Assembly (NCBI RefSeq): GCF_035917415.1
Contig: NZ_CP109073.1
Location: 1,178,001 to 1,242,000 of the forward strand
Source of the DNA: Streptomyces sp. NBC_01803
Lineage (GTDB): Bacteria > Actinomycetota > Actinomycetes > Streptomycetales > Streptomycetaceae
DNA length: 64,000 nt
Direction of reading: 5' to 3'
In this document: in pieces, positions 17,053 through 26,130 of the stretch
Numbering within the stretch: position 1 is the stretch's first letter
Layout: each line of letters begins with the position of its first letter
Made by a program: the position numbers and the translations under genes
The notes under the pieces: generated by a model
Seen by the model: the letters and a program-made list of their open reading frames with translations, nothing else
Told to the model about the DNA's origin: nothing
Databases searched by the model: none

Positions 17053-18882
17053 ATGGCGAACACATCCATCGGGGACTACGGACTCCTGTCCGACCGCCAC
17101 AGCGCCGCCCTGGTCAGCAGGGAGGGCGCCGTGGACTGGCTGTGTTTCCCGCGCTTCGACAGCCCGGCGGTCTTCGCGGCGCTGCTGGACGAGGGAGCGG
17201 GCCACTGGTCGATCCGGCCGACGGCCCCGGCCCGGATCTCCCGCCGGTATCTGGACGGCACGCTGGTGCTGCGCACCGAGTTCCGCACGGACACCGGCAC
17301 CCTGGTCCTCACCGACGCGCTGGCGACCGGCCCGGACGAGGACCCGCACCGGCTCGGCTCGGCCGCCCCGCACCTGCTGGTGCGCCGGGCGGCCTGCGCT
17401 GAGGGCACCGTCGAGATGGCGGTGGACTTCCGGCCGCGCCCGGAGTACGGGCTGGTCCGGCCGCTGCTCCTGCCGGTCGACGGCGGGCTCATGGCGCGCG
17501 GCGGGGCCACCGTTCTCGCCCTGACCTCGCCGGTGCCGCTGACGCCCGGCGACGAGGCGGCGACCGGCACGGCCGTGCTGCGGGCCGGGCAGGGACTGGA
17601 CTTCGCGCTGCACTGGGGGTCGCTGTCGGGGCCGTTCCCGGACGTCCACCCGGCGGCGGAGGTCGCGGACCAGCTGGCGGCCACGATCCGCACCTGGCGG
17701 GCCTGGTCCGACGCGCACCGCACCTACGACGGGCCCTTCAGCGAGCTGGTGCACCACTCGGGCCGGGTCCTCCAAGCGCTGTCCTACCAGCCGACCGGCG
17801 CGATCGTCGCCGCCGTCACCACCTCGCTGCCCGAGGAGCCGGGCGGCGAGCGGAACTGGGACTACCGCTACGCCTGGGTACGGGACTCGTCGTTCACCAT
17901 GGACGCGCTGTGGGTGGCCGCCTGCCCGGACGAGGCGGACGAGTTCTTCGCGTTCCTCACCTCAGCCGCCGCGGCGGTCTCCGGAGCCCGTTCCCGGCTC
18001 CAGATCATGTACGGCATCGGCGGTGAACACGACTTGGCCGAGCGGGACATGCCGCACCTGGCGGGCTGGCGCGACAGCCGCCCGGTGCGGATCGGGAACG
18101 ACGCCTGGAACCAGATCCAGCACGACGTCTACGGCGAGATCCTGAGCACCGCGTCCCGCTTCGAGAACTGGCTCGACGCGGGCGGCACGGCGCTGCGCCG
18201 GTTCCTGCCGGACCTGGCCGACGCGGCCATCGACGTCTGGCACCGGCCGGACCACGGCATCTGGGAGATCAGGGGCGAGCCGCGGCACTTCGTGTACTCG
18301 AAGCTGATGTGCTGGGTCGCCCTGGACCGGGCGGTGTCCCTGGCCGGCCGGCTCGACGTGGCGGCCGATCGGGTGGAGCGCTGGCTGCGCGTCGCGGCGG
18401 AGATCCAGGCCGCGATCCTGACGGAGGGCTGGAGCGACGAGGCGGGGGCGTTCACCCAGTCCTTCGGCGGCACCGAGCTGGACGCCTGCGCGCTGACGCT
18501 GCCGATCACCGGCTTCCTGCCGGCCGACGACCCGCGCGTGCTGTCCACGCTCGACGCGATCACGGCGGGGCTGACCGACAGCCGGGGCATGGTCCACCGC
18601 TACCGCACGGCGACCGGGGTGGACGGCCTGGCGGGCGGCGAGGGCAGCTTCCTGCTGTGCACGTTCTGGCTGGCCCAGGCCCAGGCGATGGCGGGCCGCG
18701 TGGACGCGGCCCGCGCCACGTTCGCCCGCGCGGCGGACCACGCCAACGACCTCGGCCTGCTGGCGGAGCAGACCGACCCCGCCTCGGGCCGCCCGATGGG
18801 CAACTTCCCCCAGGCGTTCAGCCACGTCGGCCTGGTCAACGCGGCCTGGTCGATCGCCCGCGCGGAGGCGACCCGCCGTTAG
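17053..18882 (+). CDS. Glycoside hydrolase family 15 protein (glucoamylase/trehalase-like)
   Basis: 609 aa. Start ATG 17053 is favoured (GGTGA a few nt upstream); GTG 17044 is possible. The N-terminal beta-sandwich begins IGDYGLLSDRHSAALVSREG and contains DWLCFPRFDSP, as in GH15 trehalases of mycobacteria and Streptomyces. The (alpha/alpha)6 catalytic domain contains NWDYRYAWVRDSSF (~280) and GIWEIRGEPRHFVYSKLMCW (~400), which carries the general-acid Glu, and ends with HVGLVNAAWSIARAE. No signal peptide, so it acts in the cytoplasm, probably on trehalose or an alpha-glucoside. Characterised bacterial relatives of this length are trehalases; glucoamylase activity cannot be excluded. Confidence 0.85.
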   Translation: MANTSIGDYGLLSDRHSAALVSREGAVDWLCFPRFDSPAVFAALLDEGAGHWSIRPTAPARISRRYLDGTLVLRTEFRTDTGTLVLTDALATGPDEDPHRLGSAAPHLLVRRAACAEGTVEMAVDFRPRPEYGLVRPLLLPVDGGLMARGGATVLALTSPVPLTPGDEAATGTAVLRAGQGLDFALHWGSLSGPFPDVHPAAEVADQLAATIRTWRAWSDAHRTYDGPFSELVHHSGRVLQALSYQPTGAIVAAVTTSLPEEPGGERNWDYRYAWVRDSSFTMDALWVAACPDEADEFFAFLTSAAAAVSGARSRLQIMYGIGGEHDLAERDMPHLAGWRDSRPVRIGNDAWNQIQHDVYGEILSTASRFENWLDAGGTALRRFLPDLADAAIDVWHRPDHGIWEIRGEPRHFVYSKLMCWVALDRAVSLAGRLDVAADRVERWLRVAAEIQAAILTEGWSDEAGAFTQSFGGTELDACALTLPITGFLPADDPRVLSTLDAITAGLTDSRGMVHRYRTATGVDGLAGGEGSFLLCTFWLAQAQAMAGRVDAARATFARAADHANDLGLLAEQTDPASGRPMGNFPQAFSHVGLVNAAWSIARAEATRR

Positions 18883-18921
18883 GTCGTGTCTTTCGGGGCT
18901 TCGCGGGGCCACGACGCTCCG

Positions 18922-18936
18922 CCGGACTTCGTCCGG
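18922..18936. terminator. Hairpin between convergent genes
   Basis: CCGGAC-TTC-GTCCGG, 6-bp stem, located 40 nt after the GH15 stop and 85 nt from the end of the convergent cyclase gene; it could serve both. Confidence 0.4.
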
Positions 18937-19020
18937 GGGGTCATCCCCAGGCCGCGGTGCCGCGTCGCGCGCGGCTCGGCACGGGAACGCCCGGACGCCG
19001 CGCGGGAGCGGGGCCCGGTG

Positions 19021-20034
19021 TCAGTGGTGCCGGGTGGAGGGGCGGCCGTTCTCGCGGCGGCGCAGGGCGTAGGCCCGCAGACGGCTGTAGCCGCGCACGG
19101 ACGCGCGCAGGGAGCGGAGCTCGTACGCGCGATCGGCGCGGATCCGTCCGGCGAGGTTGGCGTCGATCAGGATGGTGTCCGGGCGCGCGATGGAGGTGAG
19201 CCGGGCGGCTATGTTCACCGTCTCGCCGAACACGTCGCCGAGCCGGTGCAGCACGCGGCCCAGGGCGAGGCCGGTGCGCAGCTCGGGGATGCTGTCGTCC
19301 AGCCGCGCGCGCTCGCCGAGGTCGAAGGCGATCGCGACCGCGTCGTCGGGCGTGTCGGCGACGAAGAGGACTTCATCGCCGATCATCTTCACGATCCGGC
19401 CGTGGTGTCCGGAGATGGTGTCGGCCGCCAGCGCCTCGAACCGCTCCAGCAGGTCGATGAGGGTGTGCTCGTCGGTCTGCCGCGTCAGCCGCGTGTAGCC
19501 GACCATGTCGACGAAGCCGATGATCTGGGTGCGCTCCTCCGCCTCCACCCCGGCCTCGAGGGTCACCGCGCGCCCCGCGAAGGCGACGAGGTGGCGGCGC
19601 CACACGTAGTTCTGGAGGCGTTCCATGGTCGGCATGGTGGCCTCGACGACGCGCGCGATGTCGAACTCGTCGACGTTCATGCCCTCCTGCTTGACCAGCC
19701 AGTCCCACACCACCTGGACCTGCCACTCGGCCAGCCGGGACAGGAAGTGTCCCAGGGCGCGGGTCATGGCCGCGTCCAGCTCCTGGTCGATCAGACCGGA
19801 GCCGACGAAGGCATAGCCCATCCTGGCGGCCTCCACGTCGGCGTCCGTGAAGATGATGTCGTCGTCGTCCGCGGCGGCGAAGCCCAGCGCGCGCCACAGC
19901 CGGTGGACGCGCTCCAGCGGAACGTCGGCCAGGTCCGCGACCTGCTTTCTGGTGTACTTGCGCTCGCCGCCGAGCAGGGCCTCCTCGATCCCGGGCTCGC
20001 CGGGTCCGTCTCGTTCGATCGGCTCCTGCTCCAT
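19021..20034 (-). CDS. Class III adenylate/guanylate cyclase with N-terminal regulatory domain
   Basis: 337 aa. The C-terminal half (~165-325) is a class III cyclase homology domain: metal-binding Asp in GFVDMVGYTRL, second Asp in KMIGDEVLF, and the transition-state motif VNIAARL. The N-terminal ~160 residues (YTRKQVADLADVPLERVHRLWRALGF, then an all-helical region) match the autoinhibitory, pH-responsive domain known from mycobacterial Rv1264-type cyclases. No membrane segment. It lies 14 nt after the universal stress protein gene on the same strand, so cAMP formation is likely tied to a stress response. Lys in KMIGD and Asp in RPDTIL suggest ATP as substrate. Confidence 0.85.
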   Translation of the reverse strand: MEQEPIERDGPGEPGIEEALLGGERKYTRKQVADLADVPLERVHRLWRALGFAAADDDDIIFTDADVEAARMGYAFVGSGLIDQELDAAMTRALGHFLSRLAEWQVQVVWDWLVKQEGMNVDEFDIARVVEATMPTMERLQNYVWRRHLVAFAGRAVTLEAGVEAEERTQIIGFVDMVGYTRLTRQTDEHTLIDLLERFEALAADTISGHHGRIVKMIGDEVLFVADTPDDAVAIAFDLGERARLDDSIPELRTGLALGRVLHRLGDVFGETVNIAARLTSIARPDTILIDANLAGRIRADRAYELRSLRASVRGYSRLRAYALRRRENGRPSTRHH

Positions 20035-20048
20035 GGGCGACGCTCCTG

Positions 20049-20498
20049 TCACGTGGTGTGCACGATCAATACGTCGACGTCCGCCTTGCGGGCCACCTCG
20101 GCCGGCACCGAGCCGAGGATGCGCCCCGTGAGGGTGTTCAGGCCCCGGTTGCCCACGACGATCAGGCCCGCGCCACGCTTCCGGGCGGCCTTCAGCAGAT
20201 TGGGCACCGGATCGCCCTCGACGGCGATGGCCTCGACGTCGATCACGCCGGCGACGGCCGCCTTCTCCCGGGCTGTGCGCAGGGTTTCCTCGGCGGGGGC
20301 GGAGCCCATCACGTGGTATGCCTCGTCGCGGAGCACGTCCTGGGCGGCCATGGACTCCGAGCGGCCCAGCGGCCGGTAGGCGCACAGGACGACCAACTTG
20401 GCCCCGCACACGGCGGCGACGAGGGCTGCGCGCTCCACCGCCGCGAACGATGACTTGGAGCCGTCGGTCCCGACGACGACGGTGTCATAAGCGGTCAT
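20049..20498 (-). CDS. Universal stress protein, UspA family, ATP-binding type
   Basis: 149 aa. Rossmann-like UspA fold: N-terminal VVVGTDGSKSSFAAVERA, and the ATP-binding signature GNRGLNTLTGRILGS (G-2x-G-9x-G-S/T) near the C-terminus, then VLIVHT. First gene of a two-gene unit with the class III cyclase. Some mycobacterial Usp proteins bind cAMP, so a functional link with the neighbouring cyclase is plausible but inferred. Confidence 0.9.
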   Translation of the reverse strand: MTAYDTVVVGTDGSKSSFAAVERAALVAAVCGAKLVVLCAYRPLGRSESMAAQDVLRDEAYHVMGSAPAEETLRTAREKAAVAGVIDVEAIAVEGDPVPNLLKAARKRGAGLIVVGNRGLNTLTGRILGSVPAEVARKADVDVLIVHTT

Positions 20499-20603
20499 GG
20501 CAGCTCACCCTAATCGCCCCCCGGCGACCGGACGGGGTCCCGGGGCGGATGTTGTGGCGCGCTGACAAAGGCCGGTGCGCGGGTGCGCCGGAACAGAGCA
20601 TTC

Positions 20604-20936
20604 TCAGCGGGCCGGGTCCAGCCCCAGCAGGTGATCGATGTCCAGCAGGTGGAAGATCCTGGCGACGACGGGCGCCCCGGTGCCGGTCACACGGAACGGG
20701 GTGCCCTCGGCCCGGGCCCGCTGCCGCGCCCACAGCAGCACGTTCACCCCGGCGCAGTCGCAGAACGAGACCCCGGAGAGGTCCACCTCCACCGACCGCG
20801 GCCCGGTGTCCAGCGCGGCGGCCAGCGCGAGGCGCAGGCGGGGCAGCGTGGCGAAGTCGATCTCGCCCACGGCGCCGACGGTGACCCGGCCCTCTATCGA
20901 GAAGACGGTGGTGTGGAACGCGTCGACGGCTGTCAT
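20604..20936 (-). CDS. STAS-domain anti-sigma factor antagonist-like protein
   Basis: 110 aa; start ATG 20936 chosen at the domain boundary with AGGTGCC upstream. STAS fold with GAVGEIDFATLPRLR, VEVDLSGVSFCDCAGVNVLL and a final LLDIDHLL. In SpoIIAA-type antagonists the second residue of the D-S-S-G motif is the phosphorylated Ser; here the motif is D60-C-A-G, so that position is Ala62. The protein should therefore be insensitive to switch kinases and permanently able to bind its partner. Candidate partner in the window is the HATPase encoded at 21911-22393. Confidence 0.8.
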   Translation of the reverse strand: MTAVDAFHTTVFSIEGRVTVGAVGEIDFATLPRLRLALAAALDTGPRSVEVDLSGVSFCDCAGVNVLLWARQRARAEGTPFRVTGTGAPVVARIFHLLDIDHLLGLDPAR

Positions 20937-21129
20937 CGGCACCTCACCTTCGCCCTGGGGATCGGCCGGCCGGTCCGACAGTAGCGGCTGGGAGCCGGGA
21001 AGCGCAGGGCGGCGGCGTGAAAGGGCCGCGCGCGGTCCGGCGCGTACGCCGCCCGGGAGCAACGGCCGGTCCGGCGGTTACGATCGAGGCGTTTGCGCTC
21101 GCACCGCCCACTGCCGAGGGACCCCGTTC

Positions 21130-21798
21130 ATGCCGCCAACGCCGACACCGACGCCGTCCGAGGGACAGCCGATCCGGGTGGTGCTGGTCGAGGACCACGA
21201 CATGGTGGCGGAGGCGATCGGCCAGGCGCTGGACCGGGCGGCGGGCATGACGGTGGTGGCGCGGTCCCGTTCGATCGCCGCGGCGCTCGCGGACACCCGC
21301 CACTGCCGGCCGGACGTGGTGGTGCTGGACCGCCGACTGCCGGACGGGGACGGGATAGCGGCGATCGGCCGGCTGATGGAGGCCGCCGCGTCGGCCCGGG
21401 TGCTGGTGCTGACGGGCGAGGCGACGGCGTCGGTGGCGACGCGGGTGGTGGAGGCCGGGGGCGCGGGGCTGGTGCTGAAGTCCGGGCGGCTGGAAGAACT
21501 GGAGGCGGCCGTGCGGCAGGTGGCGGCCGGTGAGGTGGTGTTCGCGCCGGGGCTGCTCAGCGGCATCCTGGACCGGCTGACCGGGCGGGTGCCCACCGCC
21601 GGGGCGACGCTGACCGGCCGGGAGCGGGAGACCCTGCTGCTGCTGGCCGAGGGGCTGAGCACCGCGCAGGTCGGGGAGCGGCTCGGCGTGGCGCACAACA
21701 CGGCGCGCAACCATGTGCAGCGGGTGCTGGAGAAGATCGGCGCTCGCTCGAAGCTGGAAGCGGTGGCGATCGCGCGCCGCGACGGGCTGCTCGACTGA
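21130..21798 (+). CDS. Response regulator, NarL/LuxR type
   Basis: 222 aa. Receiver domain with acidic pair in VLVEDHD, phospho-acceptor Asp in VVVLDRRLPDGDG, and conserved Lys in LVLKSG. The C-terminal LuxR helix-turn-helix is LTGREREtllLLAEGLSTAQVGERLGVAHNTARNHVQRVLEKIGARSKLEAV in outline. It is separated by 110 nt from the HATPase and kinase genes on the same strand, and the histidine kinase at 22405 (HisKA_3 type, the usual partner of NarL regulators) is a plausible cognate sensor. Confidence 0.88.
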   Translation: MPPTPTPTPSEGQPIRVVLVEDHDMVAEAIGQALDRAAGMTVVARSRSIAAALADTRHCRPDVVVLDRRLPDGDGIAAIGRLMEAAASARVLVLTGEATASVATRVVEAGGAGLVLKSGRLEELEAAVRQVAAGEVVFAPGLLSGILDRLTGRVPTAGATLTGRERETLLLLAEGLSTAQVGERLGVAHNTARNHVQRVLEKIGARSKLEAVAIARRDGLLD

Positions 21799-21910
21799 CG
21801 CGGCGGCTCGCGGGCGGGGGTGGGGGCGCGGGCGGGGGGTTACGGGCGGCGCCGCGTAGTGCGAACGCACCAGACACGGCCTCGCATCCGCACCATCCCG
21901 GGTAGGCCCC

Positions 21911-22393
21911 GTGCGTCTCGCCAGCGGCCCGCCGATGCCGCAGAGTGCCCTCGTGGAACTCCCGTCTCCGGCCTACGACGTCGCGCTCGATCTGCCCGAG
22001 GACGGCGGCAGCGCGGCACACGCCCGGGAGTTCGCCCGCCGGACACTGATCCGGCACGAGTACCGGGGACGCCACGAGGATGTCGTTCTCGTCGTCTCCG
22101 AGCTGGTCTCCAACGCCCTGCGGCACGGCCACGGGGCCCCGGTGCTGCGCATGGTCGGCACGCCGGGCCGGGTCCGGGTCGAGGTGAGCGACGACAGCCC
22201 CGCGCGCCCGGTGCCCAGGGCGCCGGGTCCGGCCGGTGGCGGGCTCGGCCTGCGGATGATCGACCGGCTCGCGGCCGACTGGGGCAGCTCCCCGCTGGCC
22301 AGGGGGAAGGTCGTCTGGTGCGAGCTGACCTCAGCGGACCAGGAGGGGAGCGTCGGCGGCCGGCCCGTGCCGGGGACCGGCTCGGTCGTGTAA
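21911..22393 (+). CDS. HATPase-domain protein, SpoIIAB/RsbW-like
   Basis: 160 aa from GTG 21911 (ATG 21935 is an alternative). A single GHKL ATPase domain: N-box SELVSNALRHGHG, G1-like VSDDSP, and G2 GGGLGLRMIDRLAADWG. Streptomycetes have many such stand-alone HATPases that act as anti-sigma factors or as phosphatase/kinase partners of STAS proteins. The STAS gene at 20604 is the nearest partner candidate. It ends 11 nt before the histidine kinase gene and probably shares its transcript. Confidence 0.82.
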   Translation: MRLASGPPMPQSALVELPSPAYDVALDLPEDGGSAAHAREFARRTLIRHEYRGRHEDVVLVVSELVSNALRHGHGAPVLRMVGTPGRVRVEVSDDSPARPVPRAPGPAGGGLGLRMIDRLAADWGSSPLARGKVVWCELTSADQEGSVGGRPVPGTGSVV

Positions 22394-22404
22394 AGCTCTA
22401 CGGT

Positions 22405-23922
22405 ATGCGCGGTGCCCCCCAACGCCAGCAGCCGGACGAGCACACCCAGCGGGCCGGAGCGGATTCCTCCCCGCCCGCCCCTCACCTACTGGTGCAGAGC
22501 GTTGTGGACTACGCGATCTTCATGCTCGACACCGACGGCCACATCGTGAGCTGGAACCTGGGCGCCGAACGCATCAAGGGCTACACCGCCGATGAGATCA
22601 TCGGACAGCACTTCTCCGTCTTCTATCCGCCCGAGGACAAAGCCGCCGACAAACCCCGCCGCGAACTCGTGACCGCCACCGCCGAAGGCCGCTTCGAGGA
22701 CGAAGGCTGGCGCATCCGCCAGGACGGCACCCGCTTCTGGGCCAACGTCATCATCACCGCCCTCTTCGACGAAACCGGCCGACTCCGCGGCTTCGGCAAA
22801 GTCACCCGCGACCTGACCGAACGCCGCACGGCCGAGGAGGCACTGCGGGAGAGCGAGGAGCGTTTCCGGCTGCTGGTGCAGAGCGTTGTGGACTACGCGA
22901 TCTTCATGCTCGACACCGACGGCCACATCGTGAGCTGGAACCTGGGCGCCGAACGCATCAAGGGCTACACCGCCGACGAGATCATCGGACAGCACTTCTC
23001 CGTCTTCTATCCGCCCGAGGACAAAGCCGCCGACAAACCCCGCCGCGAACTCGTGACCGCCACCGCCGAAGGCCGCTTCGAGGACGAAGGCTGGCGCATC
23101 CGCCAGGACGGCACCCGCTTCTGGGCCAACGTCATCATCACCGCCCTCTTCGACGAAACCGGCCGACTCCGCGGCTTCGGCAAAGTCACCCGCGACCTGA
23201 CCGAACGCCGCACGGCCGAACGGGTCCTGACCGAGCGGCGGCGGCTGCTGGCGCATCTGGTGGAGGCGCAGGAACTGGAGCGGCGCCGGATCGCGTGGGA
23301 CGTCCACGACGACTCGATCCAGTCCATGGTGGCCGTCGGCATGCGACTGCAGCTCCTGGCCAATCGGGTGCCGCCGGAGCTCTTGGGGCAGGTGCGCCGA
23401 CTCGACGAGTCGGTGAGCGGCGCGGTCGGCCGGCTGCGGGACCTCAGTTTCCGGCTGCGACCGCCGGGAATCGACCGGCACGGGCTGGCTGAGGCGCTGG
23501 GGGCCTATCTGGGCGAGGTGGTGACCGGGTGGGGCCTGCGTCACGCGTTCGAGCACACCCTGGAGTGGGAAGTGCCGACCGAGACAGCCATCACCATCTT
23601 CCGCATCTGCCAGGAGGCACTCATCAACGTGCACAAGCACGCCCGCGCGAGCATGGTCAAGGTGTCGCTCGCGCCGGCCGGCCACGGGGTGCTGACGCGC
23701 GTCACCGACGACGGCGTCGGTCTCGCCTCGCCGCTGGATCCGCCGACCGGGCGCGAGCACTTCGGCGTGATCGAGATGCGCGAGCGGGCCGAGACCGCCG
23801 ACGGCTGGTGGACCATGCACGGTGAGCCCGGCGGCGGCACCACCGTCGAGTTCTGGCTGCCCATCCCGCCGCCCGGTGACCCGGCCGGGTCCACCGCACC
23901 ATCCTCTGACGGTCAGTCATGA
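22405..23922 (+). CDS. Cytoplasmic histidine kinase with two nearly identical PAS domains
   Basis: 505 aa. PAS1 (~29-140) and PAS2 (~157-268) are the same amino-acid sequence; a PAC segment with FGKVTRDLTERR ends each. The HisKA_3 dimerisation domain has phospho-acceptor His301 in AWDVHDDSIQ, and the HATPase_c domain (~390-490) has EALINVHKHARA, DDGVG and FGVIEMRERAE. No membrane segment, so signals are internal, for example redox or small ligands bound by PAS. The last codon overlaps the ATG of a receiver-only regulator (ATGA). Codons in the PAS modules (AAA, GAA) are a little less GC-rich than in the kinase core. Confidence 0.9.
   Translation: MRGAPQRQQPDEHTQRAGADSSPPAPHLLVQSVVDYAIFMLDTDGHIVSWNLGAERIKGYTADEIIGQHFSVFYPPEDKAADKPRRELVTATAEGRFEDEGWRIRQDGTRFWANVIITALFDETGRLRGFGKVTRDLTERRTAEEALRESEERFRLLVQSVVDYAIFMLDTDGHIVSWNLGAERIKGYTADEIIGQHFSVFYPPEDKAADKPRRELVTATAEGRFEDEGWRIRQDGTRFWANVIITALFDETGRLRGFGKVTRDLTERRTAERVLTERRRLLAHLVEAQELERRRIAWDVHDDSIQSMVAVGMRLQLLANRVPPELLGQVRRLDESVSGAVGRLRDLSFRLRPPGIDRHGLAEALGAYLGEVVTGWGLRHAFEHTLEWEVPTETAITIFRICQEALINVHKHARASMVKVSLAPAGHGVLTRVTDDGVGLASPLDPPTGREHFGVIEMRERAETADGWWTMHGEPGGGTTVEFWLPIPPPGDPAGSTAPSSDGQS
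22489..23219 (+). repeat. Tandem duplication of a PAS-coding segment, 347 bp, period 384 bp
   Basis: 22489-22835 and 22873-23219 are identical except for one silent base (T at 22593, C at 22977). The 37-bp linker between them has no copy. The near identity at silent sites means a very recent duplication or ongoing gene conversion. Confidence 0.95.
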
Positions 23923-24326
23923 ATACAGCGAAACAGGAGACTTCGGAGCGGCTGCGCGTCCTGGTCTGTGACGACGACGGGATGATCCGCGAGGCACTGA
24001 GCGAAGTGCTGTGCGAGGAGCCGGACTTCGACGTGGTCGGGGTCGCGGCGGATACCGACGAGGCCATCGCGCTCGCGGCGCTGCACCGGCCGGCGGTCGC
24101 CGTCGTGGACGTCAGGATGCCGGGCGGCGGCGGGGCGAGGGTGGCCCGCGAGATCATGCGGCGCTCCCCCGGCACCCGCATCCTGACGTTCTCGGCCTAC
24201 GCCGATCTCGGCGCGATCGACGAGATGCGGGACCTCGGGGTGACGGAATACCTGCTGAAGGGCGTCCCCAACACGGAGATCGTGGCCGCCGTTCGCCGAC
24301 TCGGCCGCTCCGGCGTCGCACGCTGA
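23919..24326 (+). CDS. Receiver-only response regulator
   Basis: 135 aa; ATG overlaps the kinase stop. Receiver domain complete: acidic residues in VLVCDDDGMIREAL, phospho-Asp in VAVVDVRMPGGGG, Ser/Thr switch in ILTFSAY and Lys in YLLKGVP. The segment after the receiver is only about ten residues, so there is no output domain; the response must be passed by protein contact, for example to the nearby NarL regulator or to the HATPase. Direct coupling makes it the most likely substrate of the PAS kinase. Confidence 0.88.
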   Translation: MNTAKQETSERLRVLVCDDDGMIREALSEVLCEEPDFDVVGVAADTDEAIALAALHRPAVAVVDVRMPGGGGARVAREIMRRSPGTRILTFSAYADLGAIDEMRDLGVTEYLLKGVPNTEIVAAVRRLGRSGVAR

Positions 24327-24528
24327 CCCGACGGGCCGACGCAGTGTCACGTGCGTCGCTCGTATCGCTCATGACACAGATACGTCATCGGCATGCGTGC
24401 GTAACACTCCTGACGGAGCCTCTTGGAGCACAGCCGGCCACTTCCACACCTCCCCCCACATGGCCGGAACGTACGGAAATACGCGGCTCCGGCGTCCGCG
24501 CTGTGGAGTCGCGGGCAAGGAGCGACAG

Positions 24529-26130
24529 ATGGTGGCGGAAGCTTCCCGCCGCGACTTCCTGAGATCGGTGGGAGTCGCGGGTGGCGCCGGAGTGCTGTAC
24601 TCCACGATGGGCGCGTTGGGGCTGGCACCAGTTCCCGAGGCCCACGCGGAGGCGTACAGCCCACCGCGACGCGGCGACTTCACTCTCTCCGGACGCACCA
24701 GCAAGAAGGTGGTCATACTCGGGGCCGGCATCGCCGGCCTCGCCACGGCCTATGAGCTCCGCAAGGCCGGGTACGACTGCCGCGTTCTCGAAGCGAAGGA
24801 CCGCCCCGGCGGCCGTAACTGGACGGTCCGCGGTGGCACCGGGGAAACCGACCTCGACGGCCGGACCCAGCGGGCGTCCTTCTCCGACGGCCAGTACATG
24901 AACGCGGGCCCGGCCCGCCTGCCGCAGTCCCACGTGACGATGGAGTACTGCCGCGAACTCGGCGTACCCCTTGAGGTGTTCACCAACCAGAACGCCAACG
25001 CCTACATCCACCACGAGAACAGCGCCGCGCTCGCCGGACAGCCGGTGCGCTGGCGCACCGCCAAGGCCGACGTCTACGGCTATGTCTCCGAGCTGCTCGC
25101 CAAGGCGACCGACCAGGGCGCCCTCGACCAGACCCTCACCGGCCAGGACAAGGAGCGCCTGCTGGCGTTCCTCCAGAGCTTCGGTGCCATCAAGGGGCGC
25201 GCGGACAACTGGGCCTACACCGGCACCGACCGCCGCGGCTACTCCGTGGAACCCGGCGCCGCCTTCGAGGCGGGCACCCCGCTCGGCCCGCCACCCTCCC
25301 TCTCCGACGTCATCGCGAGCGGAGTGGGACAGCGCTTCTCCTTCGAACTCGGCTACGACCAGGCCATGCTGATGTTCCAGCCGGTCGGCGGCATGGACGC
25401 CATCCCGCGCGCCCTCGCCCAGGAGATCGGCGACCAGCGCATCACCTACGGCGCCCAGGCCACCTCCGTGCGGAACCTGGACGACGGCGCCGAGGTCACC
25501 TGGCGTGACGCGCACGGCCGGACCAGGACCGAGCTCGCCGACTTCGTGGTGGCGGCGATCCCGCCCCAGGTCATGGCGCGCGTCGAGCACAACCTCGGCA
25601 CGGATGTCACCGCCGCGCTCCGCTACGCCGTGCCGACCCCGGTGGGCAAGATCGGTCTGGAGTACCGCAGTCGCTGGTGGGAGAAGGACGAGCACATCTA
25701 CGGCGGCATCACGCCGACCGACACCGATCTGTCGACCATCTGGTATCCCTCCTACGGCTACCAGGGCCGCCGCGGCACCCTCATCGGCTACTACAACTTC
25801 GGGGCGAACGCGGTCGCCTACAGCGGCCTGTCCCACGCCGAGCGCGAGGCCCGCGCGGTCAGTCGCGGCGTGCGGATCCACGGCGACAAGTACCGCACGG
25901 AGCTGGACCATTCCTTCAGCGTGGCGTGGCACCGCACCCCGTTCATCGAGGGCGGCTGGGTGGGCTGGCCCTCCCAGAGCGGCCCCGAGTACCGGCTGCT
26001 CAACGAGCCGGCCGGGCACGTCTACTTCGCCGGTGACTGGCTCAGCCACGTCATCGCCTGGCAGCACGGGGCGTTCACCTCCGCCCGCCGGGTCGTCACG
26101 AACATCCACGAGAGGGTGATGGCCGCGTGA
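24529..26130 (+). CDS. Exported FAD-dependent amine/L-amino-acid oxidase
   Basis: 533 aa from ATG 24529 with AAGGAG 6 nt upstream. Twin-arginine signal at the N-terminus (SRRDFLRSVG, hydrophobic stretch, cleavage near AHAEA). The FAD dinucleotide fold is VVILGAGIAGLATAYELRKAG with the acidic VLEAKDRPGGRN; the C-terminal FAD motif is GHVYFAGDWLS with AWQHGAFTSARRV. These are flavin amine oxidase/LAAO features (MAO, LGOX relatives). Oxidation of an amino acid or amine would yield an imine, NH3 and H2O2 outside the membrane. The next gene, overlapping by 4 nt, encodes an exported RidA-type protein, which supports an imine product. Exact substrate is unknown. Confidence 0.88.
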   Translation: MVAEASRRDFLRSVGVAGGAGVLYSTMGALGLAPVPEAHAEAYSPPRRGDFTLSGRTSKKVVILGAGIAGLATAYELRKAGYDCRVLEAKDRPGGRNWTVRGGTGETDLDGRTQRASFSDGQYMNAGPARLPQSHVTMEYCRELGVPLEVFTNQNANAYIHHENSAALAGQPVRWRTAKADVYGYVSELLAKATDQGALDQTLTGQDKERLLAFLQSFGAIKGRADNWAYTGTDRRGYSVEPGAAFEAGTPLGPPPSLSDVIASGVGQRFSFELGYDQAMLMFQPVGGMDAIPRALAQEIGDQRITYGAQATSVRNLDDGAEVTWRDAHGRTRTELADFVVAAIPPQVMARVEHNLGTDVTAALRYAVPTPVGKIGLEYRSRWWEKDEHIYGGITPTDTDLSTIWYPSYGYQGRRGTLIGYYNFGANAVAYSGLSHAEREARAVSRGVRIHGDKYRTELDHSFSVAWHRTPFIEGGWVGWPSQSGPEYRLLNEPAGHVYFAGDWLSHVIAWQHGAFTSARRVVTNIHERVMAA

